NCBI RefSeq assembly: GCF_039537665.1 | Contig: NZ_BAABAY010000001.1 | Location: 1-64,000 of the forward strand | Reading direction: 5' to 3' | Length of the DNA stretch: 64,000 nucleotides | DNA from: Gaetbulibacter_A aestuarii | GTDB lineage: Bacteria; Bacteroidota; Bacteroidia; Flavobacteriales; Flavobacteriaceae | Part shown: one piece after another, positions 1 through 8,156 of the stretch | Layout: each line of letters opens with the position of its first letter | Position numbering within the stretch: the stretch's first letter is position 1 | Made by a program: the position numbers and the translations under genes | Notes under the pieces: model-generated | What the model saw: the letters and a program-made list of their open reading frames with translations, nothing else | What the model was told of the DNA's origin: nothing | The model's database searches: none

Positions 1-1008
<1,008 letters not shown>

Positions 1009-1173
1009 TGATCTTTAATAATGTTAACGACTACTTAAGAATCTTCTAGTACTCAAAATGGTCTATTCTCTTTGTCGATCAACACCGTTTCCAGTGTTAA
1101 TCTTACGCTGTCAATTCAATATGTTTATGAACTTTTTTCTCTTTACTAAAGTCGTTTCCTCTTTTAGCGGGTG

Positions 1174-1204
1174 CAAATATAAAACCCTTTTTTCTTCCTC
1201 ACAA
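1174..1204 (-). promoter_or_regulatory. rRNA operon promoter P1 (proximal)
   Basis: On the minus strand the -7 box TATATTTG (1181-1174) matches the flavobacterial consensus TAnnTTTG. A TTG at 1204-1202 sits 20 bases upstream, which is the expected -33 position. The box is followed at once by the discriminator CACCCGC. The same arrangement is repeated in the second rRNA upstream region at 10395-10425. Confidence 0.72.
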
Positions 1205-1311
1205 TACTTTTACACTTTTTTTGGAAAATTTTTTTTATTCCCCAACTCTCGTTGTATCGCATCATGTTTCTGAACTTTTTGCGCCAACGGACTTACCCGT
1301 TTTTGCGGGTG

Positions 1312-1319
1312 CAAACATA
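1312..1319 (-). promoter_or_regulatory. rRNA operon promoter P2 (distal), -7 box
   Basis: TATGTTTG on the minus strand matches TAnnTTTG and is followed by the same CACCCGC discriminator as P1. No TTG is visible at the ideal -33 distance; the nearest is 32 bases upstream. A short ACCCG/CGGGT hairpin (1295-1310) lies at the predicted transcript start. The arrangement is conserved at 10533-10540. Confidence 0.55.
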
Positions 1320-1540
1320 CAACCCTTTTTCAGTTTTTTCATAACTTTTTGCAAACTTTTTTTATTCTTTTTTTTAGTACCTCATAACCCCTTTGTTTTG
1401 TGGATTTTATACGCCCGCTTTTTTTGTTCTTTTTTCTTTCGATGGGGGTTGTGAGTGGTTTTATAAGATAAGGCTTATGCTTTTTTGTTGCGAGGCTTCG
1501 TTGTCGCTATGAATGACATTTGAAATTAATACATATATAA

Positions 1541-1934
1541 CATCATGGCCGGCACGGCCAAGTCTATTTTTGTTTGAAGTTCTTTCATGAGATTACTTCG
1601 TCGTTCCTCCTCGTAATGACCAATACAATATTAAACAGAGAATACAAAGTAATAAAACTTAACTACACTTAAATTGGAATGTCATGGCGGGCATAGCGAA
1701 TACATCTTTTTGTTGGGAGTTCTTTTCATGAGATTACTTGGTCGTTCCTCCTCGTAATGACGGATACATTGTTGAAAAGAGAATACAAGGCCATAAAACC
1801 TAACTGCACATTAATTGGAACGTCATGGCGAGCATAGACAAGCCATCTTTTTGTTGGGAGTTCTTTTCATGAGATTACTTCGTCGTTCCTCCTCGTAATG
1901 ACGAACTATAGATTCCTGCCTTCGCAGGAATGAC
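1541..1934. repeat. cluster of three REP-like inverted repeat units plus a small palindrome
   Basis: Three diverged units (about 1541-1620, 1681-1762, 1821-1903) each pair a CGTCATGGCGAGC-like left arm with a right arm of the form GAGATTACTTCGTCG...CGTAATGACG. The arms are inverted copies separated by a spacer that includes TTTTTGTTGGGAGTTC. A perfect 8-bp hairpin, ATTCCTGC-CTTC-GCAGGAAT, follows at 1912-1931. No gene is apparent. The whole 1009-2090 stretch holds only rRNA promoters and repeats. Confidence 0.8.
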
Positions 1935-1961
1935 TAAAACACTTATATATATGATGAACCC

Positions 1962-2078
1962 GGCTAAAAAGCCCGCGTTAGGCCTGCCTGCCGGCAGGCA
2001 GGGATAGTAGCGGATAGCCCACAGCGAGGAACGAGCGAGGACTTGCAGCGGATAGCCCGACCCGAAAGGGGAACGCCC
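1962..2078. repeat. GC-rich interspersed palindromic element (GCCCGCGTTAGG...GGGAACGCCC)
   Basis: This GC-rich block stands out from its AT-rich surroundings. It contains the perfect palindrome CCTGCCTGCCGGCAGGCAGG and two GGATAGCCC motifs. A close copy lies at 11066-11187 and a shorter relative at 19927-20006, all in the same orientation. Elements of this kind are recurrent in intergenic regions of flavobacterial genomes. Whether they act as RNA elements or terminators is not shown here. Confidence 0.8.
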
Positions 2079-2155
2079 TACTCCTATTTATTTGTTCGAA
2101 TATTTTTTATTATATTATATGGTGCGTCTGTACTGAAAATATAGGTGCTTAGATA

Positions 2156-2186
2156 TTGTGTGGCTGTGTTTATACTATTATCTTTG
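2156..2186 (+). promoter_or_regulatory. thrS operon promoter
   Basis: TTG (2156-2158), a 20-base spacer and TATCTTTG (2179-2186) match the flavobacterial TTG/TAnnTTTG promoter. The box lies 21 bases before the ATG at 2208. This rules out the more upstream in-frame ATG at 2145 as the translation start. Confidence 0.7.
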
Positions 2187-2207
2187 TGCCGGATTTTAAA
2201 ATTTTTT

Positions 2208-4142
2208 ATGATACAGATTACATTACCAGATGGCAGCGTGAAGGCGTTTGAGGCGGGCGTAACTCCGATGGATGTTGCGAAGAGCATTAGCGAGGGCCTG
2301 GCGCGACAAGTGATTTCGGCGAAGTTTAATGGGAAAACGGTTGAATCGGTGACGCCGTTGACCACCGACGGATCGCTAGTGTTGTACACCTGGAACGATG
2401 ATGAGGGCAAAAAAGCATTTTGGCACAGCTCGGCTCACGTGCTGGCTCAGGCGATTGAGGAATTGTATCCGGGATCTAAATTAACTATTGGTCCGCCAAT
2501 TGACAACGGGTTTTATTACGACGTTGACTTTGGGGAGCATACGATCTCTGAAAAAGATTTTAAGACGATCGAGGATAAAATGCTAGAGATTGCCCGCGGG
2601 AAGTATGATTTTAACATGCGTTCGGTGAGCAAGGCCGAGGCGCTGGATGTTTATAAGGACAATCCGTATAAAACGGAGCTCATTGAAAATCTGGAGGACG
2701 GTAGCATTACGTTTTGCGATCATGCTACTTTTACCGACTTATGCCGTGGTGGTCATATTCCAAATACCGGAATTATTAAGGCCGTAAAAGTATTGAGTGT
2801 TGCCGGTGCTTACTGGCGTGGTGATGAAAACAAACCACAGTTGACACGTGTTTATGGGATCTCGTTCCCTAAACAAAAAGATTTAAAGGCGTATTTAGAA
2901 CTTCTTGAAGAGGCTAAAAAACGTGATCACCGTAAGCTTGGTAAAGAATTGGAACTGTTTACTTTTTCGCAAAAAGTGGGACAGGGCTTACCGCTGTGGT
3001 TACCGAAAGGTGCTGCTTTGCGGGAGCGTTTGGAAAACTTTTTGAAAGCGGCCCAGAAAAAAGCGGGTTACGAAATGGTGGTTTCTCCGCATATTGGACA
3101 GAAGGAACTCTATGTTACCTCTGGACATTATGCTAAATATGGTGCTGATAGTTTTCAGCCAATAAAAACACCGAAGGAAGATGAAGAGTTTTTGTTGAAG
3201 CCGATGAATTGTCCGCATCACTGTGAAATCTATAAAAGTTCGCAGTGGAGTTATAAGGATCTACCAAAACGTTTTGCCGAGTTTGGAACTGTTTATAGGT
3301 ATGAACAAAGCGGTGAGTTGCACGGATTAACTCGTGTGCGTGGGTTTACACAAGATGATGCGCATTTGTTTTGTACTCCGGAGCAATTGGATGAAGAGTT
3401 TAAAAATGTAATTGATCTGGTGCTCTACGTATTTGGTTCGTTAGGTTTTGAAAATTTTTCGACTCAGGTATCCGTGCGTGATCCGGAGCATCCGGAAAAA
3501 TATATTGGAGATCTAGACAACTGGGAGAAAGCAGAACAAGCAATCATTAATGCTGCGAAGGATAAAGGTTTGGATTATGTGATTGAAGAAGGTGAAGCTG
3601 CCTTTTACGGTCCGAAACTGGATTTTATGGTGAAAGATGCTTTAGGCCGCCAGTGGCAATTGGGAACGATTCAGGTAGATTACAATTTACCGGAGCGTTT
3701 TGAGCTCACCTATAAAGGTAGTGATAACGAATTGCACCGCCCTATCATGATTCATCGTGCACCGTTTGGAAGTATGGAGCGTTTTGTGGCGTTGTTATTA
3801 GAACATACGGGAGGAAATTTCCCTATTTGGCTGATGCCGGTTCAGGCTATCATCCTGTCAATTAGCGAGAAATACGAAAAATACTCTGAAAAAGTTTTAA
3901 ATTTGTTAGAAAATAACGAAATTCGCGCCCTCGTGGATCACAGAAGTGAGACTATTGGGAAAAAGATACGGGAATCCGAAATGCAAAAGCACCCGTATAT
4001 GATTATAATTGGAGAACAGGAAGAGGCCGAAGGTAAAATAACCGTTAGAAAACACGGTGGTGAAGACCTTGGGATGATTACTGTTGATGCTTTTGCAGAC
4101 ATTATAAAAGAAGATATTAATAAAACGTTGAAATCGTTTTAA
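2208..4142 (+). CDS. thrS: threonyl-tRNA synthetase
   Basis: This enzyme charges tRNA-Thr with threonine in the cytoplasm. The 644-residue product has the normal family length and order: an N-terminal TGS domain (MIQITLPDGSVKAF), a second additional editing-type domain with the HSSAHVLAQA motif, then the class II catalytic core. The zinc-site motif MNCPHHCEIYK is near residue 332, followed by GELHGLTRVRGFTQDDAH, and an anticodon-binding domain forms the C terminus (EIRALVDHRSETIGKKI). The start at 2208 places the TGS domain at residue 1 and sits just after a good promoter. It is the first gene of the conserved thrS-infC-rpmI-rplT operon. Its 5' third is noticeably more GC-rich than the rest of the neighbourhood. 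Confidence 0.97.
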   Translation: MIQITLPDGSVKAFEAGVTPMDVAKSISEGLARQVISAKFNGKTVESVTPLTTDGSLVLYTWNDDEGKKAFWHSSAHVLAQAIEELYPGSKLTIGPPIDNGFYYDVDFGEHTISEKDFKTIEDKMLEIARGKYDFNMRSVSKAEALDVYKDNPYKTELIENLEDGSITFCDHATFTDLCRGGHIPNTGIIKAVKVLSVAGAYWRGDENKPQLTRVYGISFPKQKDLKAYLELLEEAKKRDHRKLGKELELFTFSQKVGQGLPLWLPKGAALRERLENFLKAAQKKAGYEMVVSPHIGQKELYVTSGHYAKYGADSFQPIKTPKEDEEFLLKPMNCPHHCEIYKSSQWSYKDLPKRFAEFGTVYRYEQSGELHGLTRVRGFTQDDAHLFCTPEQLDEEFKNVIDLVLYVFGSLGFENFSTQVSVRDPEHPEKYIGDLDNWEKAEQAIINAAKDKGLDYVIEEGEAAFYGPKLDFMVKDALGRQWQLGTIQVDYNLPERFELTYKGSDNELHRPIMIHRAPFGSMERFVALLLEHTGGNFPIWLMPVQAIILSISEKYEKYSEKVLNLLENNEIRALVDHRSETIGKKIRESEMQKHPYMIIIGEQEEAEGKITVRKHGGEDLGMITVDAFADIIKEDINKTLKSF

Positions 4143-4171
4143 AATAGAAGTTTAACTAAAAATTTATAGCC

Positions 4172-4717
4172 ATAGCAATTAGAAGAAGACACCAACCTAG
4201 AAGGGTTTCGCAAGAAGACAAGCACAAGATTAATTCGAAGATTACTGCCCAAAAAGTACGTCTTGTTGGAGACAATGTAGAAATTGGTATTTATACAAAA
4301 GGAGATGCCATGCGTATCGCAAACGAACAAGAGTTAGATCTTGTTGAAATATCGCCTAATGCGGATCCTCCTGTTTGTAAAGTTATGGATTATAAAAAGT
4401 TTCTTTACGAGCAAAAGAAACGTGAAAAGGCGTTAAAAGCGAAGGCTAGTAAAGTAACGGTTAAAGAAATTCGTTTTGGTCCTCAAACAGACGACCACGA
4501 TTACGAATTTAAAAAGAAACATGCTGAGAAGTTCTTAAAGGACGGAGCTAAATTAAAAGCATTCGTGTTCTTTAAAGGGCGTTCGATCGTGTTTAAGGAG
4601 CAAGGACAAATTTTGTTATTACGTTTGGCTCAGGACCTGGAGGAATATGGAAAGGTTGAGCAAATGCCTCGATTAGAGGGAAAACGTATGACGATGTTCA
4701 TGACGCCTAAAAAATAG
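4172..4717 (+). CDS. infC: translation initiation factor IF-3 with a non-canonical start codon
   Basis: IF-3 binds the 30S subunit and enforces start-codon fidelity. The conserved frame opens after an in-frame TAA at 4157-4159. It encodes AIRRRHQPRRVSQEDKHKIN before the usual IF-3 core (QKVRLVGDNVEIG, ELDLVEISPNADPPVCK, KEIRFGPQTDDHDY, GKRMTMF). No ATG, GTG or TTG exists in frame before the internal ATG at 4310, which would delete about 46 conserved residues. The start must therefore be ATA (4166 or 4172) or ATT (4178). I chose ATA 4172, giving MAIRRR and 181 residues. E. coli infC uses AUU and is autorepressed by IF-3. The same control is likely here. The gene lies 29 bases after thrS. Confidence 0.93.
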   Translation: MAIRRRHQPRRVSQEDKHKINSKITAQKVRLVGDNVEIGIYTKGDAMRIANEQELDLVEISPNADPPVCKVMDYKKFLYEQKKREKALKAKASKVTVKEIRFGPQTDDHDYEFKKKHAEKFLKDGAKLKAFVFFKGRSIVFKEQGQILLLRLAQDLEEYGKVEQMPRLEGKRMTMFMTPKK

Positions 4718-4780
4718 AAAGTTACCTGAATTTTCAGGACTAAAGATAATTAAGCGAGATAATTAAAACTAGGAAAAGAA

Positions 4781-4978
4781 ATGCCTAAAATGAAAACAAA
4801 ATCCAGTGCCAAAAAACGTTTCAAGTTAACAGGTACCGGTAAAATCAAAAGAAAGCACGCTTTTAAGAGTCACATCTTAACAAAGAAGTCTAAAAAGCGT
4901 AAGCTTGCGTTGACCCACGACACCTTAGTGGATAAGGCCGACGAGAACAATGTTAAAACCATGTTACGTTTAAAGTAA
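4781..4978 (+). CDS. rpmI: 50S ribosomal protein L35
   Basis: The 65-residue, highly basic protein begins MPKMKTKSSAKKRFKLTGTG, the canonical bL35 signature, and has the HILTKKSKKRKL motif. It is a component of the large ribosomal subunit. It follows infC by 63 bases. That gap contains a small palindrome, CCTGAATTTTCAGG (4725-4738), which could be a leader hairpin. Gene order infC-rpmI-rplT is nearly universal. Confidence 0.97.
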   Translation: MPKMKTKSSAKKRFKLTGTGKIKRKHAFKSHILTKKSKKRKLALTHDTLVDKADENNVKTMLRLK

Positions 4979-5077
4979 CACCCGTTTTAACCGGTTAAAA
5001 TTATTTATAAACCCTGGAGTTAGGCTCAGTAAAAGTGTTCGGATTTCGAGCCGCCTACTACAAAAACAATTAAAATT

Positions 5078-5422
5078 ATGCCAAGATCAGTAAATGCTGT
5101 TGCAAAAAGAGCCCGAAGAAAAAAGGTGCTTAAGCAAGCTAAAGGTTACTTTGGAAGACGTAAAAACGTTTGGACAGTAGCCAAAAACGCGGTGGATAAA
5201 GCGATGCAATATTCGTACAGAGACCGCAGAAATAAAAAGAGAACATTCCGCGCTTTATGGATTACGCGTATCAACGCCGGAGCCAGAGAACACGGATTAT
5301 CTTACTCACAATTTATGGGAAAACTCAAAGCTAACGATATCGAACTAAACCGTAAGGTTTTAGCCGATCTGGCAATGAATAACCCAGAAGCTTTTAAAGC
5401 TGTTGTTGAAAAAGTAAAGTAG
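5078..5422 (+). CDS. rplT: 50S ribosomal protein L20
   Basis: The 114-residue basic protein begins MPRSVNAVAKRARRKKVLK and has the RNRKKRTFRALWI-type region (here RRNKKRTFRALWITRINAGAR), as in all bL20 proteins. L20 binds 23S rRNA early in assembly and in many bacteria represses its own operon. The 99-base gap after rpmI (4979-5077) is long for this operon. It contains complementary-looking GC blocks around 5011-5058, so an L20 leader is possible but not demonstrated. A strong hairpin terminator follows at 5461-5492. Confidence 0.97.
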   Translation: MPRSVNAVAKRARRKKVLKQAKGYFGRRKNVWTVAKNAVDKAMQYSYRDRRNKKRTFRALWITRINAGAREHGLSYSQFMGKLKANDIELNRKVLADLAMNNPEAFKAVVEKVK

Positions 5423-5460
5423 GGCTTTTTGCCTATTGTAAAACATATTATTCGCTTAAT

Positions 5461-5492
5461 AAAAATCCGATTCAGTTTGAATCGGATTTTTC
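5461..5492 (+). terminator. intrinsic terminator after rplT (bidirectional)
   Basis: The stem AAAATCCGATTC/GAATCGGATTTT with loop AGTTT is followed by a T-rich run. The A-run on the other side lets it also serve the convergent minus-strand gene, whose stop codon (5474-5472) lies inside the stem. Confidence 0.85.
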
Positions 5493-6815
5493 TTTTTGAT
5501 ATAAACTCAATACTTTTTTTCGTTTACCTGAAGATAAAGGTGGTATTTCGTGAACGTATTCTATTTTAATTTCTGCATCCCGACCAAAATCCAATTTCAT
5601 AGATTCAATTAACTCTTTTTCAAAATCACAGTTATCATCAATTAAGTTTAGTTTTATAGTATATCTCTTTTCATCAGTTTGAATGAATTGATACTGCTTT
5701 AAAAACTTGTAATAATTATAGAATTTGGTATACACGACGAATGATGAAACCAGATCTCCACTGGTGTCATAAATCAGATCCATTTTTCTACCCTCGATAT
5801 GTTTAAAGTTAGGTAGCTTTCCTTTTTCAGGTTTTGAAAAAACACCTATGTCTCCAGTATCAAACCTTATGAGAGGCATACAATAATTATAAAGGTCTGT
5901 AACCACTATTCTACCTGGTTGCCCGTATTTAACAGGTTCGTCGGTATCAAATTCTAAAAGTTCAATATGATAACTCGCCCAATTGATAATGAATTCTTTC
6001 CCTGAATCCTTAATTTGTTGTGCCATCAATCCAATCTCTTCATTGGAATATCTGGAATAAATCGGAGCATTAAAAAATTTACTCATATGCTCGCGTGTGT
6101 AATCATTAAGATACTCAGAATTAGCAATGATAGCCTGAATGTTGAAGTTAAAAGGTGTGTTTAAATTATTCCTTTCAACATATTGACATATGGTTTCATA
6201 CGCTGAAGCGAATCCTAAAAATGTTTTTGGTCCTTTATCTTTTTTTAAAACTGAAAATAATTCTGAAATCCTATCATCTGTTAGTTTGGAAACATCAAAT
6301 TGAACCACATTCTGAATAAAACTTTTTAATCTACTTTTTTTATTATGGCTTCGCCATACCTCAAATTCATACAATCTATCTCCTATTTCATGTCCTACTT
6401 TATTGTAATAATAGATTACATCTGCCGTATTTCTTTTACGCTTATTCTTATTTTGAAAAATGAAAAAAGGAACTCCAGTAGATCCACTAGTTGATACCTT
6501 ATAATTTTTCGCTTTTAAATATTCGCTAGATCGAAACGCATCAAAATTTTCTTGAATAGTGGTTTTTTTGATAATAGGAAAATCTTTTAATTTTTTATGT
6601 TCCTTATAAGTTTTGTAATAATCAGTGGTAGAGGTTGCGTGCCTTATTAAATTAAGGACCTTTTCATTCTTATTTATTGAAAACTTATTTTCAAAAGGAG
6701 TATGAAGCAGCATTCGAATTTCATTTAAATGTTCGTTTACTCCAGTTGGTTTGAAAAAATCGGTAAAATTAAAAGCTAGCTTGCGGCAAGGGTTAATAAA
6801 AGAATTATTGAACAT
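5472..6815 (-). CDS. CapK/PaaK-type adenylate-forming enzyme
   Basis: The 447-residue protein belongs to the phenylacetate-CoA ligase/CapK group of AMP-forming enzymes. Visible signatures are the phosphate-binding loop STSGSTGVPFF near residue 110, and PLIRFDTGDIG preceded by GRIVVTDLYNY in the nucleotide-binding part. There is no signal peptide. CapK-like members sit in capsule and surface-glycan clusters and are thought to activate a carboxylic acid for transfer to a sugar. They are usually not true phenylacetate ligases. It starts three bases after the stop of the upstream ATP-grasp gene, so the two form an operon. Base composition is far more AT-rich than thrS, which suggests acquisition. 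The exact substrate is unknown. Confidence 0.8.
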   Translation of the reverse strand: MFNNSFINPCRKLAFNFTDFFKPTGVNEHLNEIRMLLHTPFENKFSINKNEKVLNLIRHATSTTDYYKTYKEHKKLKDFPIIKKTTIQENFDAFRSSEYLKAKNYKVSTSGSTGVPFFIFQNKNKRKRNTADVIYYYNKVGHEIGDRLYEFEVWRSHNKKSRLKSFIQNVVQFDVSKLTDDRISELFSVLKKDKGPKTFLGFASAYETICQYVERNNLNTPFNFNIQAIIANSEYLNDYTREHMSKFFNAPIYSRYSNEEIGLMAQQIKDSGKEFIINWASYHIELLEFDTDEPVKYGQPGRIVVTDLYNYCMPLIRFDTGDIGVFSKPEKGKLPNFKHIEGRKMDLIYDTSGDLVSSFVVYTKFYNYYKFLKQYQFIQTDEKRYTIKLNLIDDNCDFEKELIESMKLDFGRDAEIKIEYVHEIPPLSSGKRKKVLSLYQKEKSDSN

Positions 6816-6818
6816 TTT

Positions 6819-7898
6819 TTATTTTTGTGAGAGAATTTCATCTGTAAAGGATCCAAATAAAGGGCCGTTAGCCAATTGATGACCATAAATACCCTGATGG
6901 TAAGTGTTATATTCTATTAAAATGGGTTCATTTTTATTATCAATACCAATATCCCAAGAAATCAATTTAAAATAAGGAATTAGTAAATGCATTTTTTTTA
7001 CATGTTCCAACGCCATATTATAACCTGGAACTTTAAAATCTTTAAGAATTACATTGGTGTCCGTTTTTGTTGTTAATACCCCACTTTCGAAATGTCCAAA
7101 TTCTTTCAGTCTCCCATTGGATTGAATGCCGCAACCAATACCCCCAGATGCCACGTTATCGGTAAAATTCCCTTTTTTACCAATTCGGATAACACTTGAT
7201 AAAATATGAACGCCATCATTGTTTAGATAAGTTAAAATCCGCAAGGTATTTAAAGAGGTTGGATTGAGCGATTTAAGCGCTTCGTGCTGATCGACCAGAA
7301 ATTGTATAATAAAATCTTTTCTATACTTTCTAAATATTTCAATCACACTCAAATTATCAATACTGGTTAAACCATTTTTAATCCAAAATACAATGACATT
7401 TTGACCGTTACCTGAATCGATAGAAGGTTTTATTATCATAGGACATTTTTGATTCAAAACCGTTTCCACAGCAATTTCTTCAGTTACAATTTTATTGTCC
7501 ACATAAAAAAAACCGTTCATATTCTTTAAAACTATTTCTGGTTGATTAAATTTTTTAAATAAAATCCCAAGTAAGTTTTTATCGAGTAAAGCGGGCCACT
7601 GACGCATTTGATTTAGTTTTTTATTAATTATGGCGTGGAAAATATCTTCAGGAATATATTTCACCGAAAAATATCCGTTAACAGAATAATAAAATTCATG
7701 CCAAAAGGTTTTTACTTCAAATCCGTATTTCGAATAAAATTCTTTAATTTCTGTAATCTGAGAACTATTTAATTTTTTCCGATTATCGTAGTTTTTAAGA
7801 AGCTTTTTAATAATACGAGTATACTGTTGTTTTAACTTAATTGTATAAGCCAGCTCTTTAAAATAAACACCGTATTTTATTAAAAGGAATTTAAGCAT
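6819..7898 (-). CDS. sugar-transfer associated ATP-grasp protein
   Basis: The 359-residue product resembles the ATP-grasp family found next to glycosyltransferases in polysaccharide clusters. The ATP-grasp core is visible as CPMIIKPSIDSGNGQNV (central lysine strand), then FIIQFLVDQH, SLNTLRILTY, a glycine-rich DNVASGGIGCGI, and the metal-binding end SWDIGIDNKNEPILIEYN. ATP-grasp enzymes join a carboxylate to an amine or thiol through an acyl phosphate, so an amide-bearing glycan or lipid is a plausible product. It is the first gene of a two-gene operon with the CapK-like enzyme. The pair lies alone between the rplT operon and an unrelated lipoprotein. No promoter box was recognised in the 258-base upstream gap. 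Confidence 0.78.
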   Translation of the reverse strand: MLKFLLIKYGVYFKELAYTIKLKQQYTRIIKKLLKNYDNRKKLNSSQITEIKEFYSKYGFEVKTFWHEFYYSVNGYFSVKYIPEDIFHAIINKKLNQMRQWPALLDKNLLGILFKKFNQPEIVLKNMNGFFYVDNKIVTEEIAVETVLNQKCPMIIKPSIDSGNGQNVIVFWIKNGLTSIDNLSVIEIFRKYRKDFIIQFLVDQHEALKSLNPTSLNTLRILTYLNNDGVHILSSVIRIGKKGNFTDNVASGGIGCGIQSNGRLKEFGHFESGVLTTKTDTNVILKDFKVPGYNMALEHVKKMHLLIPYFKLISWDIGIDNKNEPILIEYNTYHQGIYGHQLANGPLFGSFTDEILSQK

Positions 7899-8097
7899 AT
7901 TAATACCTTTTGAAACATAAGAGAATAAACATAGTAAAATTTAAATCACATCTTAATTTTATGAGTGATTTCTTTAAATTTTATCGACAAAATACTTTAT
8001 TTAACGATTTAATATTCAACATTTTCCATTTAGCGAATTTTCGAGCTAATTATCTAAATAGTTAAATCTATCACCTCAATTTCATTAATTTTAACTA

Positions 8098-8127
8098 TTA
8101 ACTTGACCAAACTTAAATACAAGTTAA
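8098..8127. promoter_or_regulatory. inverted repeat upstream of the lipoprotein gene
   Basis: TTAACTTG (8098-8105) and CAAGTTAA (8120-8127) are perfect 8-base arms 14 bases apart, ending 29 bases before the ATG. It could be an operator or a leader hairpin. Nothing else supports either role. Confidence 0.35.
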
Positions 8128-8156
8128 CAAGCTATTAATCAATATAATAATCCATT

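Noticed and set aside
1058..1454. Two overlapping plus-strand frames rich in Phe and Ser
   Set aside because: They are produced by the T-rich rRNA promoter region. The same DNA carries well-supported minus-strand promoters, and the near-duplicate second region does not preserve the second frame.
2084..2410. Minus-strand frame of 108 codons
   Set aside because: It is antisense to the thrS promoter and the TGS domain. No family features.
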